Source of the DNA: Streptomyces sp. CB01373 | GTDB lineage: Bacteria > Actinomycetota > Actinomycetes > Streptomycetales > Streptomycetaceae | Assembly: GCF_002803075.1 (NCBI RefSeq) | Contig: NZ_NNBK01000021.1 | Location: 62,001 to 126,000, forward strand | Reading direction: 5' to 3' | DNA length: 64,000 bases | Shown here: positions 8,023 through 16,431 of the stretch, one piece after another | How the letters are laid out: every line of letters begins with the position of its first letter | Position numbering within the stretch: the first letter of the stretch is position 1 | Notes under the pieces: generated by a model | The model's database searches: none | Told to the model about the DNA's origin: nothing | What the model saw: the letters and a program-made list of their open reading frames with translations, nothing else | Program-made: the position numbers and the translations under genes

Positions 8023-9135
8023 TCAGCCCTCCGGGGCCGGCAGGGTCACCTCGAAGCGGCAGCCGCCCGGGATGTTGCGTACGGCGGCCCGGCCGTGGTG
8101 CGCCTCGACGATGCCGCGGACGATGGCCAGGCCCAGGCCGGCTCCCGCGGGCGGTGTGCGGGAGTGGGTGCCGCGCCAGCCGGTGTCGAAGACGCGCGCG
8201 AGGTCCGCCTCGGGGATGCCGCCGCAGCCGTCCTCGACGGACAGCACGACACCGCCGGGCGCGCGTGCGGCGGCGACCGCGACCGTGCCGTCGGCGGGGG
8301 TGCGGCGGATCGCGTTGACCAGCAGATTGCCCAGCACTCGGTTCATCTCCTCCGCGTCCACCTCGACCGGCACCGGCTCGACGTGGCCGGCCACGAGACG
8401 GACGCCGAGTTCCTTCGCCAGCGGATCCGCCCCGGCGAGCGCGTCGCCGACCAGGTCGTACACGGAGATCCGGGAGCGGGTGAGGGCGAGGGAGCCGGCG
8501 TGGATGCGGGACAGCTCGAACAGGTCGCCCACCATGGCGTCGAGGTGCTCCACCTCGGCGCGGATCTGCCGCAGGTAGCGGTCCGTGTCGGCGGCCACAC
8601 CGTCCTCCAGCGCCTCGGACATGGCACGCAGTCCGGCGAGCGGGGTGCGCAGGTCGTGGGAGATCCAGGCGACGAGTTCCCGGCGGGAGGACTCCAGGGC
8701 GCGCTCCCGCTCACGGGACTCGGCGAGCCGGGCACTGGTGGCCGCCAACTCGCGGCTCAGATACTCCAGTTCGGCGGTCGCCGGGCCGTGGGGCGCGGCG
8801 AAGTCGCCACCGTCGCCGAGCGCGCGGGCGGCTCGGGCGAGCTCGCGGCTGCGGGCCACGACCCAGCGGCCCAGGAGCAGCGCGGTGGCCAGGGACACCA
8901 CCGCCGCCATCGCCACGACGGTGGTGACGACGGACAGGTCGTGCGCGGACAGGAACATCGCCTGGGCCACGGCCAGGGTGCCGGCCAGCATCGCGCCCAC
9001 CGCCACGGCGGCGACCACGGCGAGGGAGGCCGTCAGTGAGCGCCGCCGGATCAGCCGCAGCGCGCCCGCCCCGGCCAGTCCGGCCACGGCGGCGCCGAGG
9101 AAGGCGTACAGGGCGATGAACAGGGGCTCGCGCAC
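8023..9135 (-). CDS. Two-component sensor histidine kinase
   Basis: A 370-residue membrane kinase starting with a GTG two bases after the response regulator stop, so translation is coupled. Two or more membrane segments (LFIALYAFLGAAVAGLAGAG, SLAVVAAVAVGAMLAGTLA) are followed by a HAMP-like helix, then the HisKA box WISHDLRTPLAGLRAMSEAL with the phosphoacceptor His. The HATPase part has the N box NRVLGNLLVNAIRRTP, the G1 box VEDGCGGIPEADLARVFD and GAGLGLAIVRGIVEAHHG. It should autophosphorylate and transfer to the adjacent regulator. The stimulus is unknown; there is little extracellular domain, which suggests sensing within the membrane. Confidence 0.94.
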   Translation of the reverse strand: MREPLFIALYAFLGAAVAGLAGAGALRLIRRRSLTASLAVVAAVAVGAMLAGTLAVAQAMFLSAHDLSVVTTVVAMAAVVSLATALLLGRWVVARSRELARAARALGDGGDFAAPHGPATAELEYLSRELAATSARLAESRERERALESSRRELVAWISHDLRTPLAGLRAMSEALEDGVAADTDRYLRQIRAEVEHLDAMVGDLFELSRIHAGSLALTRSRISVYDLVGDALAGADPLAKELGVRLVAGHVEPVPVEVDAEEMNRVLGNLLVNAIRRTPADGTVAVAAARAPGGVVLSVEDGCGGIPEADLARVFDTGWRGTHSRTPPAGAGLGLAIVRGIVEAHHGRAAVRNIPGGCRFEVTLPAPEG

Positions 9136-9137
9136 CG

Positions 9138-9884
9138 TCAACTCCGCTCGTGTCCGGTGGGGTCGAAGCGGTAGCCGACGCCCCACACGGTCTGGATGAG
9201 GCGGGGCCGGGCCGGGTCGTCCTCGACCTTGCCGCGCAGCCGCCGGACGTGGACGGTGACCGTGGACAGGTCGCCGAAGTCCCAACCCCACACCTCCCGC
9301 ATCAGGTCCTCGCGGCTGAACACCCTGCCGGGGTGGCGCAGGAAGAAGGCGAGCAGGTCGAACTCGCGGAGGGTGAGCGCGAGTTCGGTGCCGTTCCTGG
9401 TGGCGCGGCGGCCTGCCGGGTCCATGGCGAGTCCGGCGGCGGCGAGCGGCGGCGGCACGGTCGCGGGCCGGGTGCGCCGCAGCACCGACTCCACCCGCAG
9501 GACGAGTTCGCGGGGGCTGAACGGCTTGGTGACGTAGTCGTCGGCGCCGACCTCGAGGCCCAGGATGCGGTCCTCCTCGTCGCCGCGGGCCGTGAGCATG
9601 ATGACCGGCACCGGGCCCCGCCCGCGTATCCGGCGGCACACCTCCAGGCCGTCCATGCCGGGCAGCATCAGGTCGAGTACGACCAGGTCCGGCCAGTGGG
9701 CGGCGGCCCGGGCGAGCGCGGTCGGCCCGTCCCCGGCACGGTCGACGACGTGGCCCGCGCGGTCCAGGTAGCCGGAGACGATCTCGGCGACCGTGGCGTC
9801 GTCCTCGACGACCAGCACCCGCGCCGCCCCGGCCGGCCTCCGCCCGCCGGACCCGGCGTCCCTGGATTCGTACGACTCCTTCAT
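9138..9884 (-). CDS. OmpR/PhoB-family response regulator
   Basis: A 248-residue regulator whose receiver domain starts ARVLVVEDDATVAEIV, with the phosphoacceptor Asp in DLVVLDLMLPGMDG and the conserved Lys in YVTKPFSPREL. A C-terminal winged helix (ELALTLREFDLLAFFLRHPG, FSREDLMREVWGWDF, TVTVHVRRLRGKVEDDP) binds DNA. The ATG at 9884 was chosen over an upstream in-frame start at 10004 because it directly precedes the conserved domain region. It forms an operon with the downstream kinase. Upstream is a 200-base gap shared with the divergent riboswitch-controlled hydrolase; whether it regulates that gene is not shown by sequence. Confidence 0.94.
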   Translation of the reverse strand: MKESYESRDAGSGGRRPAGAARVLVVEDDATVAEIVSGYLDRAGHVVDRAGDGPTALARAAAHWPDLVVLDLMLPGMDGLEVCRRIRGRGPVPVIMLTARGDEEDRILGLEVGADDYVTKPFSPRELVLRVESVLRRTRPATVPPPLAAAGLAMDPAGRRATRNGTELALTLREFDLLAFFLRHPGRVFSREDLMREVWGWDFGDLSTVTVHVRRLRGKVEDDPARPRLIQTVWGVGYRFDPTGHERS

Positions 9885-10091
9885 GCCTCCAGCCTGGCAC
9901 CACGCCTGCCCCCGCGCCGCCCGCCAGGGGGCTCTCCCCGGCCTCCGGCGTCCGGACGTGAGGCAGCTCACGGGAAGGTCACGAATACGTATCGGACATT
10001 CCACACTTCAATCTTCACACCGGGTACACATGTTCGCTAAGTTGACGAGCAGGCCGCACGATTGCCTCCGGCGAGTCGCGTCGGATCGTGC

Positions 10092-10252
10092 GACCTCCGC
10101 CGAGTCCGGTACGCCCCCGCAGCGACCGGAGCCGGGGAACCGACCAACCTCGGGGTGAAGCGGTCCAACTGTCCCTCGGGACAAGGGCCGCGGGGCACGC
10201 CTTCCACAGAACGTCCGCCCGATGCCGAGAGCAGAACCGGTAGGCGGCCCAT
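10092..10252 (+). promoter_or_regulatory. ydaO/yuaA riboswitch (cyclic di-AMP), leader of the NlpC/P60 gene
   Basis: The leader carries the conserved blocks of the ydaO class in order and spacing: CCGCCGAGTCC at the 5' side, GGGGAACCGACC at about 10134, the paired CCTCGGGGTGAAGCGG, a variable hairpin (GTCCCTCGGGAC), then CCCGATGCCGAGAGC and AACCGGTAGGC before the Shine-Dalgarno. This class binds c-di-AMP and in actinobacteria commonly controls cell-wall hydrolases of the Rpf and NlpC/P60 types (established knowledge). The downstream gene fits exactly. No clear intrinsic terminator separates aptamer and start codon. Boundaries are approximate. Confidence 0.9.
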
Positions 10253-10270
10253 GGGAGGGGTGCGTCCTTC

Positions 10271-12436
10271 TTGACGCCGGAACGACCGAGCGACGACAGG
10301 CCGAGCCGCGCCGAGGTCCAGCAGCGGATCAGCAGCCTGTACGACCAGGCGGAGAACGCCACGGGGAACTTCAACGCCACGCGCGCGATGAGCAACAGCG
10401 CTCGTACGCGGCGGGGTTCGGCTGCCTGGGGCGGTTCCGGGGGCTCCGATCCGGCGGTGGACCGGATGGCCCGGAAGTGGTTCGACGTGGGGCGTGCCCA
10501 GTTGGGTCCGACCAGGCCGGCGGTCCTGCCGCCGGACCGTATGCCGAAACCGGCCGACTCCCCTGCCGCGGCGCCGGGCAGGCGTCCGGCGGATGTCCGC
10601 GAGGGACTGGCGCTCGACGCGGGCAGGGCACCCCGGCCGGAGCTGCCCGCCGGCCCGGTGGCCTCGGCCCCCGAACTGCCGGCCGCGGCGCGGGCCACCC
10701 CGGAGTTGCCCGCCGCCTTGCCCGTAGCGGAACTGACCGCCCGCCCCATGCAACCGCCACCGCCCACCGGCACGACGGCGCCGACGCCCACCACCGGCAC
10801 CATGGGTGCGCTCCCCAACGGGGCCATGCAGCCGCCCTCCGGCACCATGGGTGCGCTCTCCAACCGCTCCATGCAACCGCCCGCCACCGGCACCATGAAC
10901 TCGCTGCCGAACGCAACCATCGGCACGCCCCCCGCAGGAACCATGGACGCCGCGACGACCGGCACCATGGCAGTACTCCCGAACGGGGCCATGCAGCCGC
11001 CCACCGGCATGGGCTCGCTCCCCGACGGCACCATGCGGCCGCCCACAGGCACCATGAGCGCACTCACCAACCGCTCCATGCAACCGCCCCCCACCGGCAC
11101 CATGAACTCGCTGCCGAACGCAACCATCGGCACGCCCCCCGCAGGAACCATGGACGCCGCGACGACCGGCACCATGGCAGTACTCCCCAACCGCACCATG
11201 CAGCCGCCCCCGACCGGCAGCCTGGGCCCGCTCCCGAGCGCAACCGGCGGCGCGCCCGCCACAGGAACCATGGGGGTGCTCCCCAACCCCACCATGCAGC
11301 CGCCGCTCACCGACCCCTTGGGCTCGCTGCCGGGCGCACCCACAGGGACACTGCCGCCGACAGGCATGGAAGCGCCGCCGACCGGCACCATGGGAGTGCT
11401 TCCCAACGGCGCCATGCACCCCGCCACCGGCGCCATGGGGGCACTGCCCAACAGCGTCATGCAGCCACCGCCCACCGGCAGCCTGGGCCCGCTCCCGAAC
11501 GGAACCATCGAAGCTCCGACCACCGGCACGATGGGGGTGCTCCCCAACCGCGCCACGCAGCCGCCGCTCACCGGAGCCATGCAGGCTCCTCTGGCCGGCA
11601 CCATGCAGGCGGCGCCGTCCGTCGGCGGCCTGGACTCGCTCTCCGGTGGGGCCGTGGAGGCTGCCACTGGGAGCCTGGGTGTCACGGCCCCGCCCGGCCC
11701 GGTTGCCTCGTTTGCGGGTGGGGCCGGGCCGGGGCGTCGTTGGCAAGGCGCCGCGATGCAGCGGCCCGTCAAGGAGCGGATGCGGAGCAAGCTCGCCCAG
11801 GCCGGCGAGATGCTGGCCCGGCACGCCCCGCAGCAGAGCGCGCCGCCGCCCGTCGCTCCCGGAGCTCCCGGGGAGCCCGCGCCTAAGCCGGAGGCGGCGC
11901 AGTGGCAGCAGCACGCCACGGGACTCTTCGACACGACCCCGCCGCTGGACGGCAACTCGCTCTTCGACGCCAGCCAGGCGGGAGTCCCGGGCTCCCTGGG
12001 AGCGGCGGGCGAGGCCGGAGCCGCCCCCGGCCCCGCGACCGGCCCCTCCGTACCCGAGAGCCCGGCCGCGGCCTACGAGCGGAAGGCCGCCAAGGCGCTG
12101 GCCTTCGCCCGCGGGCAGATCGGCAAGCCGTGCGTGTGGGGAGCCACCGGTCCGGGCTCCTACGACTGTTCGAGCCTCACCCAGGCCGCCTGGCGGGCCG
12201 CGGACGTGGCCCTGCCCCGTACCACCCACGAACAGGTCGGCTCCGGCGCGGCGATCGAGCTCGCCGCACTGGAGCCGGGGGACCTGATCTTCTTCTACGG
12301 CGAGGTCAGCCACGTGGGGCTGTACGCGGGCAACGGCACCATGATCCACGCCCCGAGTCCGGGCGCGTCGATACGCGAGGAGTCGATCTTCTTCGCGGGC
12401 CCGCAGGCCATCCACAGCGCCATACGGCCGGCCTGA
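10271..12436 (+). CDS. NlpC/P60 (C40) peptidoglycan hydrolase with long Met/Pro/Thr/Gly repeat linker
   Basis: A 721-residue protein read from a TTG that follows GGGAGGGG. Residues 15-45 form a polar helical segment (AEVQQRISSLYDQAENATGN). Residues about 160-460 are a degenerate repeat of units such as TGTMGVLPNRTMQPPP. The C-terminal 120 residues are an NlpC/P60 domain with the catalytic Cys in GPGSYDCSSLTQAAW and the His in GEVSHVGLYAGNGTMIHAP. It should cleave D-glutamyl-diaminopimelate type bonds in stem peptides. No signal peptide or N-terminal membrane segment is visible, which is odd for a wall enzyme. Expression is likely set by the c-di-AMP riboswitch upstream. Confidence 0.92.
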   Translation: MTPERPSDDRPSRAEVQQRISSLYDQAENATGNFNATRAMSNSARTRRGSAAWGGSGGSDPAVDRMARKWFDVGRAQLGPTRPAVLPPDRMPKPADSPAAAPGRRPADVREGLALDAGRAPRPELPAGPVASAPELPAAARATPELPAALPVAELTARPMQPPPPTGTTAPTPTTGTMGALPNGAMQPPSGTMGALSNRSMQPPATGTMNSLPNATIGTPPAGTMDAATTGTMAVLPNGAMQPPTGMGSLPDGTMRPPTGTMSALTNRSMQPPPTGTMNSLPNATIGTPPAGTMDAATTGTMAVLPNRTMQPPPTGSLGPLPSATGGAPATGTMGVLPNPTMQPPLTDPLGSLPGAPTGTLPPTGMEAPPTGTMGVLPNGAMHPATGAMGALPNSVMQPPPTGSLGPLPNGTIEAPTTGTMGVLPNRATQPPLTGAMQAPLAGTMQAAPSVGGLDSLSGGAVEAATGSLGVTAPPGPVASFAGGAGPGRRWQGAAMQRPVKERMRSKLAQAGEMLARHAPQQSAPPPVAPGAPGEPAPKPEAAQWQQHATGLFDTTPPLDGNSLFDASQAGVPGSLGAAGEAGAAPGPATGPSVPESPAAAYERKAAKALAFARGQIGKPCVWGATGPGSYDCSSLTQAAWRAADVALPRTTHEQVGSGAAIELAALEPGDLIFFYGEVSHVGLYAGNGTMIHAPSPGASIREESIFFAGPQAIHSAIRPA
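10750..11650 (+). repeat. In-gene tandem repeat array encoding Thr-Gly-Thr-Met / Met-Gln-Pro-Pro units
   Basis: Units of roughly 45-60 bases encode variants of PPTGTMG-LPN-(A/R/T)MQPP. Within the array 10861-10980 and 11068-11187 are 120-base copies with one mismatch, an offset of exactly 207 bases (69 codons), so the array has grown recently by in-frame duplication. Reading frame is kept throughout. Confidence 0.9.
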
Positions 12437-12443
12437 GCCGACA

Positions 12444-12496
12444 CGGGCGGGGAGGCCCGGGTGACCGCCACGGCGTCACCCGGGCCTCCCCGCCCG
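12444..12496. terminator. Bidirectional terminator, 22-bp perfect stem
   Basis: The arm at 12444-12465 (beginning CGGGCGGGGAGG) is perfectly complementary to 12475-12496, with a 9-base loop. It sits between the convergent NlpC/P60 gene and the SAM methyltransferase gene and should stop transcription from both sides. Confidence 0.88.
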
Positions 12497-12500
12497 CCGT

Positions 12501-13313
12501 TCACACGTCCTTGCGGCCCACCCCGGCGTACACCCAGAACTGGGACGGGTCCTCCGGGACCTCTTCCTCCCGGTCGGGGCGCCACAGCGGAACGTAGACC
12601 AGCCCCGGCTCCGCCAGGTCGAAGCCGTCGAAGAGGGACTCGATCTCGTCGTGGGAGCGTGCCGTGACCGGCGAGGTGGCCCGGTCCCGGTACAGCTGCC
12701 CGACCGCCGCCGCCGTGTCCGGACGGTCCTCGTCCGTGGCGTGGGTCAGGGCCAGCCAACTGCCCGCGGGCAGTGCGTCCCGGAAGGCGGCCACGATCCC
12801 GCCGGGGTCCTCCTGCGGGGTGACGAAGTGCAGGATCGTGATCATCAGGACGGCGACGGGCTCGTCGAAGTCGATGAGCTTGCGCACCTGCGGCGCGGAG
12901 AGTGTCCCCGCGGGATCGCGGATGTCGGCGGCCACGATCGCCGCGTCCGGGTTGTCGGCGAGCAGTGCCTCGCTGTGCGCGACCGCGACCGGGTCGTTGT
13001 CGACGTACACCACCCTGGCGCCGGGACTGGCGGCCTGGGCGACCTTGTGCACATTGCCCTGGGTGGGGATCCCGGAGCCCAGGTCGATGAACTGGCGTAC
13101 CCCTGCGTCCACCAGGAACCGCACGGCGCGGCCCAGGAAGGCGCGGTTGGCGCGGGCCAGGGTGCGCACCTGGGGATCGATCGCCGTGAAGGCGGCCACC
13201 GCCTCCCGGTCTATGGCGAAGTTGTGCTCGCCGCCCAGCATGGCGTCGTACATCCGGGCCACGCTGGCCTTGCCCGGATCCACCCCCCGGGGCAGCCCCT
13301 CTCCGTCCCGCAT
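12501..13313 (-). CDS. SAM-dependent methyltransferase, Methyltransf_19 (DUF574) type
   Basis: A 270-residue protein with the N-terminal signature ARMYDAMLGGEHNFAIDREA of this actinobacterial family, the SAM-binding loop FIDLGSGIPTQGNVHKVAQ, the second strand VVYVDNDPVAVAH and a later strand PVAVLMITILHFV. Substrates of the family are unknown. It is divergent from the SpoIIE-type phosphatase gene. A paralogue with the same layout lies at 48254-49072. These genes are numerous in Streptomyces and often sit beside regulatory genes, which fits both copies here. Confidence 0.9.
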   Translation of the reverse strand: MRDGEGLPRGVDPGKASVARMYDAMLGGEHNFAIDREAVAAFTAIDPQVRTLARANRAFLGRAVRFLVDAGVRQFIDLGSGIPTQGNVHKVAQAASPGARVVYVDNDPVAVAHSEALLADNPDAAIVAADIRDPAGTLSAPQVRKLIDFDEPVAVLMITILHFVTPQEDPGGIVAAFRDALPAGSWLALTHATDEDRPDTAAAVGQLYRDRATSPVTARSHDEIESLFDGFDLAEPGLVYVPLWRPDREEEVPEDPSQFWVYAGVGRKDV

Positions 13314-13341
13314 CCGCCAACTCCCCTACTATTAAACGACA

Positions 13342-14847
13342 TTGACTGTGCATCATATAGTTGCCAGTGGCATACCACGCCGTACCGCCCGACCGGTCCG
13401 ACCGGCCCGTCCGTCCCCGCCCCACCGGACCTCCGGCCCACCGGCCCCACCCGGAAGGCACACGATCCTGCGGAACACAGAACGCGGCCACCCCGAAGAC
13501 CCACCCCCCACAGCGCCGCTCCGCCGCCGTTCGCACTTCTCCCCCGCGGCCGACGCCATCGGCTCGGAGCTGGACCTGCACCTGACCGGCCGTCATGTCG
13601 TGCACGCCCTCGCGCCGGGTTTCTGCGACGCGGCCTCGGTGTACCTGCTCCAGCGCTGGCTGCTGGAGGAGAACGCGCGCACGGCGGCCGACCCGCCGCA
13701 GATCGAGGCGCGCCGGCTCGCCCTGCGCATAGGGTCGGACAGCTCGGAGGACTGGGAGCATCTGCTGCCGGTCGGGGAGGTGCTGGTCTTCCCGCGCCAC
13801 ACGCCGTACGCGCGTGCCGTGGCGACCGGGCAGAGTCAGTTGCTCGACGGCGTCGACCGGCACACCTTCGAGCGGCTGCGCGGCACCGACCCGGACGACG
13901 CGGGCGTGGACGCCCTGCTGCACAGCGCCGGGTTCCTCATCGTCCCGCTGCGGCTGCGCGGCGCGGCGGTCGGTTTCATCGCCTGCACACGTGATCCCGG
14001 CAAGGAGCCCTTCACGCGCGGCGAGGCGGTGGCGGTGGAGTCGCTCGGCGCCCGGGCCTGTGTCGCCCTCGACAACGCCCGCCGCTACGAACGCGAGCGC
14101 CGCACGGCGCTGGCCATCCGCCGCAGTCTCCTCCCGGAGACCGGACAGGCCTTCGAGAGCTGCAGGGTCGCGCACGGCTACCGGCCTGCCGGGCAGGACA
14201 ACGTCATCGGCGGCGACTGGTACGACGTGCTGCCCCGAGGGGACGGGCGCCTGGCCATGATCGTGGGCGACGCCATGGGGCACGGACCGGAGTCCGCCGT
14301 GGCCATGATCCAGCTGCGGACCGCCGTCCGTGCCCTCGCGGCGCTCGACATCCCGCCGGCCGAGCTCATGGACCGGCTGGACGCCGTCGCCGGCACCACG
14401 CCCGGCGCATCCTTCGCCACCTGCATCTACGCGGAGTGGGACGCGGAACTGCACACCTGCACCTTCGTCGGCGCCGGCCATCCGCCGCCCCTGATCCGCG
14501 GCCCCGGCAGCCCGGCGGCGCCGGTGGCCCTCGCCTCCGCCGGTCTCCCCCTGGGGCTGGCCACGGGACCCTACGAGCCGACCGTGCTGCACCTGTCCGA
14601 ACCGACCCTGCTGCTGCTCTACAGCGACGGTCTGGTGGAGTCCCGTACCCATGACATCGACCAGGGCATCGCGCGCCTCGCCCACGCCCTGGACGCCGGG
14701 GCCGACGACGTGACGGACGCCGGGCACCCGGACGCGCTGCCGTCGCTGTGCCGGCGACTGCTGGCCGACACCGGTCGCGACGGCTCCGACGACGTGACGG
14801 ACGACCGGACGCTGCTGCTCGCCGAGCTGACCCCCGGGAAGAACTGA
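13342..14847 (+). CDS. GAF-SpoIIE (PP2C-type) serine/threonine phosphatase
   Basis: A GAF domain (about residues 65-245, from DAIGSELDLHLTGRHVVHAL) is followed by a PP2C/SpoIIE phosphatase domain with GGDWYDVLPRGDGRLAMIVG, GDAMGHGPESAVAMIQLR and LLLYSDGLVESR, containing the metal-binding aspartates. It probably dephosphorylates an anti-sigma factor antagonist such as the STAS protein at 19041. The first 55 residues from the TTG at 13342 are Pro/Arg-rich and probably not translated, but no better start with a Shine-Dalgarno is visible. It is divergent from the methyltransferase gene. Confidence 0.88.
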   Translation: MTVHHIVASGIPRRTARPVRPARPSPPHRTSGPPAPPGRHTILRNTERGHPEDPPPTAPLRRRSHFSPAADAIGSELDLHLTGRHVVHALAPGFCDAASVYLLQRWLLEENARTAADPPQIEARRLALRIGSDSSEDWEHLLPVGEVLVFPRHTPYARAVATGQSQLLDGVDRHTFERLRGTDPDDAGVDALLHSAGFLIVPLRLRGAAVGFIACTRDPGKEPFTRGEAVAVESLGARACVALDNARRYERERRTALAIRRSLLPETGQAFESCRVAHGYRPAGQDNVIGGDWYDVLPRGDGRLAMIVGDAMGHGPESAVAMIQLRTAVRALAALDIPPAELMDRLDAVAGTTPGASFATCIYAEWDAELHTCTFVGAGHPPPLIRGPGSPAAPVALASAGLPLGLATGPYEPTVLHLSEPTLLLLYSDGLVESRTHDIDQGIARLAHALDAGADDVTDAGHPDALPSLCRRLLADTGRDGSDDVTDDRTLLLAELTPGKN

Positions 14848-14933
14848 CGGGGCCGGGGAGGGCGCCCTGGGCTGCTTGTCGCATGAGCGGAGGCGGCCGT
14901 TCGAGCGGTGTCCTCACCTGATGTGGTGAGGGA

Positions 14934-15344
14934 GTGCGGCATGAGGCGTACGCGGGCGGTGTGAGCGCCGTTTGCTCCGGCATGGAGAGCACTTCTGGGG
15001 CCGTGCCGCGCTCGCTCGGCCACCTCCCCGCGGAACGGCCCTACGCGGAACTGACCAGCGGGCCTTCGGACCCGGCGCCGGTCCACTCGCCGCCCCACGC
15101 CTCGGACCCGGCGCCACCGCGCGCCGGCGGGCGGCGCGCGCCCGAACCGTCCCCGGTCCAGTGGGCGTCCTTCGCGGACGCCGGCTCGCCGGCCCCGGCC
15201 GTCGCGTCCGCGGGGCGGGAGCCCGGTTCGCCGTTGCTGCGGCCCTGGGGCGTCGGCTCCGGGGAGAGGCCGCCGGAAGCGGCGGCGCGGGTGGTTCCCG
15301 CGGTTCCGGCCGTGCCCGTGCCGCGTGGGCTGCCGGGTCTGTGA
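14934..15344 (+). CDS. Hypothetical Pro/Ala-rich protein
   Basis: A possible 136-residue protein from GTG 14934, or 120 residues from ATG 14982. Nothing is recognised in it: it is rich in Pro, Ala, Gly and Ser, with no hydrophobic segment or catalytic motif. The reason to keep it is codon use: third positions are over 85% G/C along the whole frame, as in real genes nearby, while competing frames are less biased. It follows the phosphatase gene by 86 bases on the same strand and could share its transcript. It could still be non-coding. Confidence 0.4.
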   Translation: MRHEAYAGGVSAVCSGMESTSGAVPRSLGHLPAERPYAELTSGPSDPAPVHSPPHASDPAPPRAGGRRAPEPSPVQWASFADAGSPAPAVASAGREPGSPLLRPWGVGSGERPPEAAARVVPAVPAVPVPRGLPGL

Positions 15345-15487
15345 GTCCGGACGGAGAGGGGGCCGGGCCGTTCCCCGGGGCCCGGCCCGGACCGCGCGGG
15401 GCACCGCTTGCTCACGGCTCGGTGACGGCGGGATCACGATGGTGGGCGTGGGCGTTGCCCGGTCCCGGGGGTGTCGTTGAGCGCGGC

Positions 15488-15697
15488 ATGGAATCGTGGG
15501 AGGACGGCGAATGCCCCTGGTGCCGCTCGCTGCTCGGCTCCGGCCGGGCCCTGACCGTTCCGGACGCCGGGCTCCGCATCGGCCGCCTCTGGCACCGGAC
15601 CGACGACTGGCCCGCCTGGTGGGAACGCGCACGTCCGATCATGCTGCCGCTGGCGGCCCTCACCGTGGCGGCCGCCCTCATGATGGCCCTGTCCTGA
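15488..15697 (+). CDS. Small membrane protein with CPWC motif
   Basis: A 69-residue frame starting MESWEDGECPWCRSLL. A CxxC pair (Cys9 and Cys12) near the N-terminus is followed by a polar stretch (DDWPAWWERAR) and one C-terminal membrane segment (PIMLPLAALTVAAALMMAL). The arrangement suggests a tail-anchored protein with a cytosolic metal- or thiol-active head. No family is recognised. Third-position G/C is high. The Shine-Dalgarno is poor. The 143 bases upstream of it (15345-15487) hold no other gene. An intrinsic terminator follows directly. Confidence 0.5.
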   Translation: MESWEDGECPWCRSLLGSGRALTVPDAGLRIGRLWHRTDDWPAWWERARPIMLPLAALTVAAALMMALS

Positions 15698-15698
15698 C

Positions 15699-15722
15699 CC
15701 CCGCCCGTGGAGTCGGGCGGGG
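15699..15722 (+). terminator. Intrinsic terminator hairpin
   Basis: CCCCGCCCG and CGGGCGGGG form a 9-bp perfect stem with a six-base loop directly after the stop of the small CPWC protein. Confidence 0.7.
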
Positions 15723-15886
15723 AACCGGTTGACCGGCCCGGCTCAGGTCTTGCTCAGAAAGGACGCGGAAGGCTGGTGGATCACCCGACGCGCTGACATG
15801 ATCTCGACAGCTGCCGGCCGGACAGCACACGCAAGGTCATCATCCATACGCCGCATCACGTCGGCCGGCTGTCCCGGAGAGCTGAT

Positions 15887-16405
15887 ATGTCTCGCCGAAC
15901 CCGTACGGCGGTGAGCGCCGCCTGCGCCGCAGTACTTCTGTCCGTCTCCGCGTGCAGGGCGGACCCCGCGCACGCGGCGTTGCCCGCGCAGCCCCAGGAC
16001 TCGACGACGTCGGTCCCGGCCTCGGACGGCACCGTGCCCGGCACCACGCGGCCCTCCCCGCTGAAGCCGCCGGAGCCGGACCCCGGCGCGTCACTCGCGG
16101 GCCGCCAGAAGGTGACCGCGGGGAACGCCGTCGTTCCGTACGAGAAGGGCAGGAAAGGTGACGCCCTCACCGTCACGGTGAGCTGCCAGGGCAAGGGGAA
16201 GATCACGGTGGCGGTGCGACCCGTGCACGTCTCGTTCCCCCTGGAGTGCGATGCCGGACAGGTCAGCAGCGTCTCGAACCAGTTTGCCGTGTCCGGGGTG
16301 GAGCGCGGTGGAGTCGTGGACGTCGAGGCGCCCCAGGCGGTGCGCTGGTCGTTGACCGTCGGCCGTGGCGCACCGGCGCATGCGGATGCACCGGGTGACG
16401 ACTGA
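15887..16405 (+). CDS. Predicted lipoprotein of unknown function
   Basis: A 172-residue protein with a twin-Arg-containing n-region (MSRRTRT), hydrophobic core AACAAVLLSVS and lipobox VSAC, so Cys23 should be lipidated. A Pro/Ser/Thr linker (residues 35-70) leads to a beta-rich C-terminal domain (ALTVTVSCQGKGKITVAVRP, RWSLTVG) with two further cysteines that could form a disulfide. The ATG follows GGAG by seven bases. The gene stands alone, convergent with the zinc-peptidase-like gene. Such small beta-sandwich lipoproteins are common in Streptomyces and uncharacterised. Confidence 0.75.
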   Translation: MSRRTRTAVSAACAAVLLSVSACRADPAHAALPAQPQDSTTSVPASDGTVPGTTRPSPLKPPEPDPGASLAGRQKVTAGNAVVPYEKGRKGDALTVTVSCQGKGKITVAVRPVHVSFPLECDAGQVSSVSNQFAVSGVERGGVVDVEAPQAVRWSLTVGRGAPAHADAPGDD

Positions 16406-16431
16406 GCCTCTCCGGTCACGCCGGGGCTTCT

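Noticed and set aside
10015..12415. Two minus-strand ORFs of 646 and 792 codons opposite the NlpC/P60 gene
   Set aside because: They mirror the repeat array and have no domain; the plus frame has a catalytic domain and riboswitch.
15729..15914. 61-codon ORF before the lipoprotein gene
   Set aside because: No Shine-Dalgarno, no G/C bias at third positions, and it overlaps the lipoprotein start in another frame.
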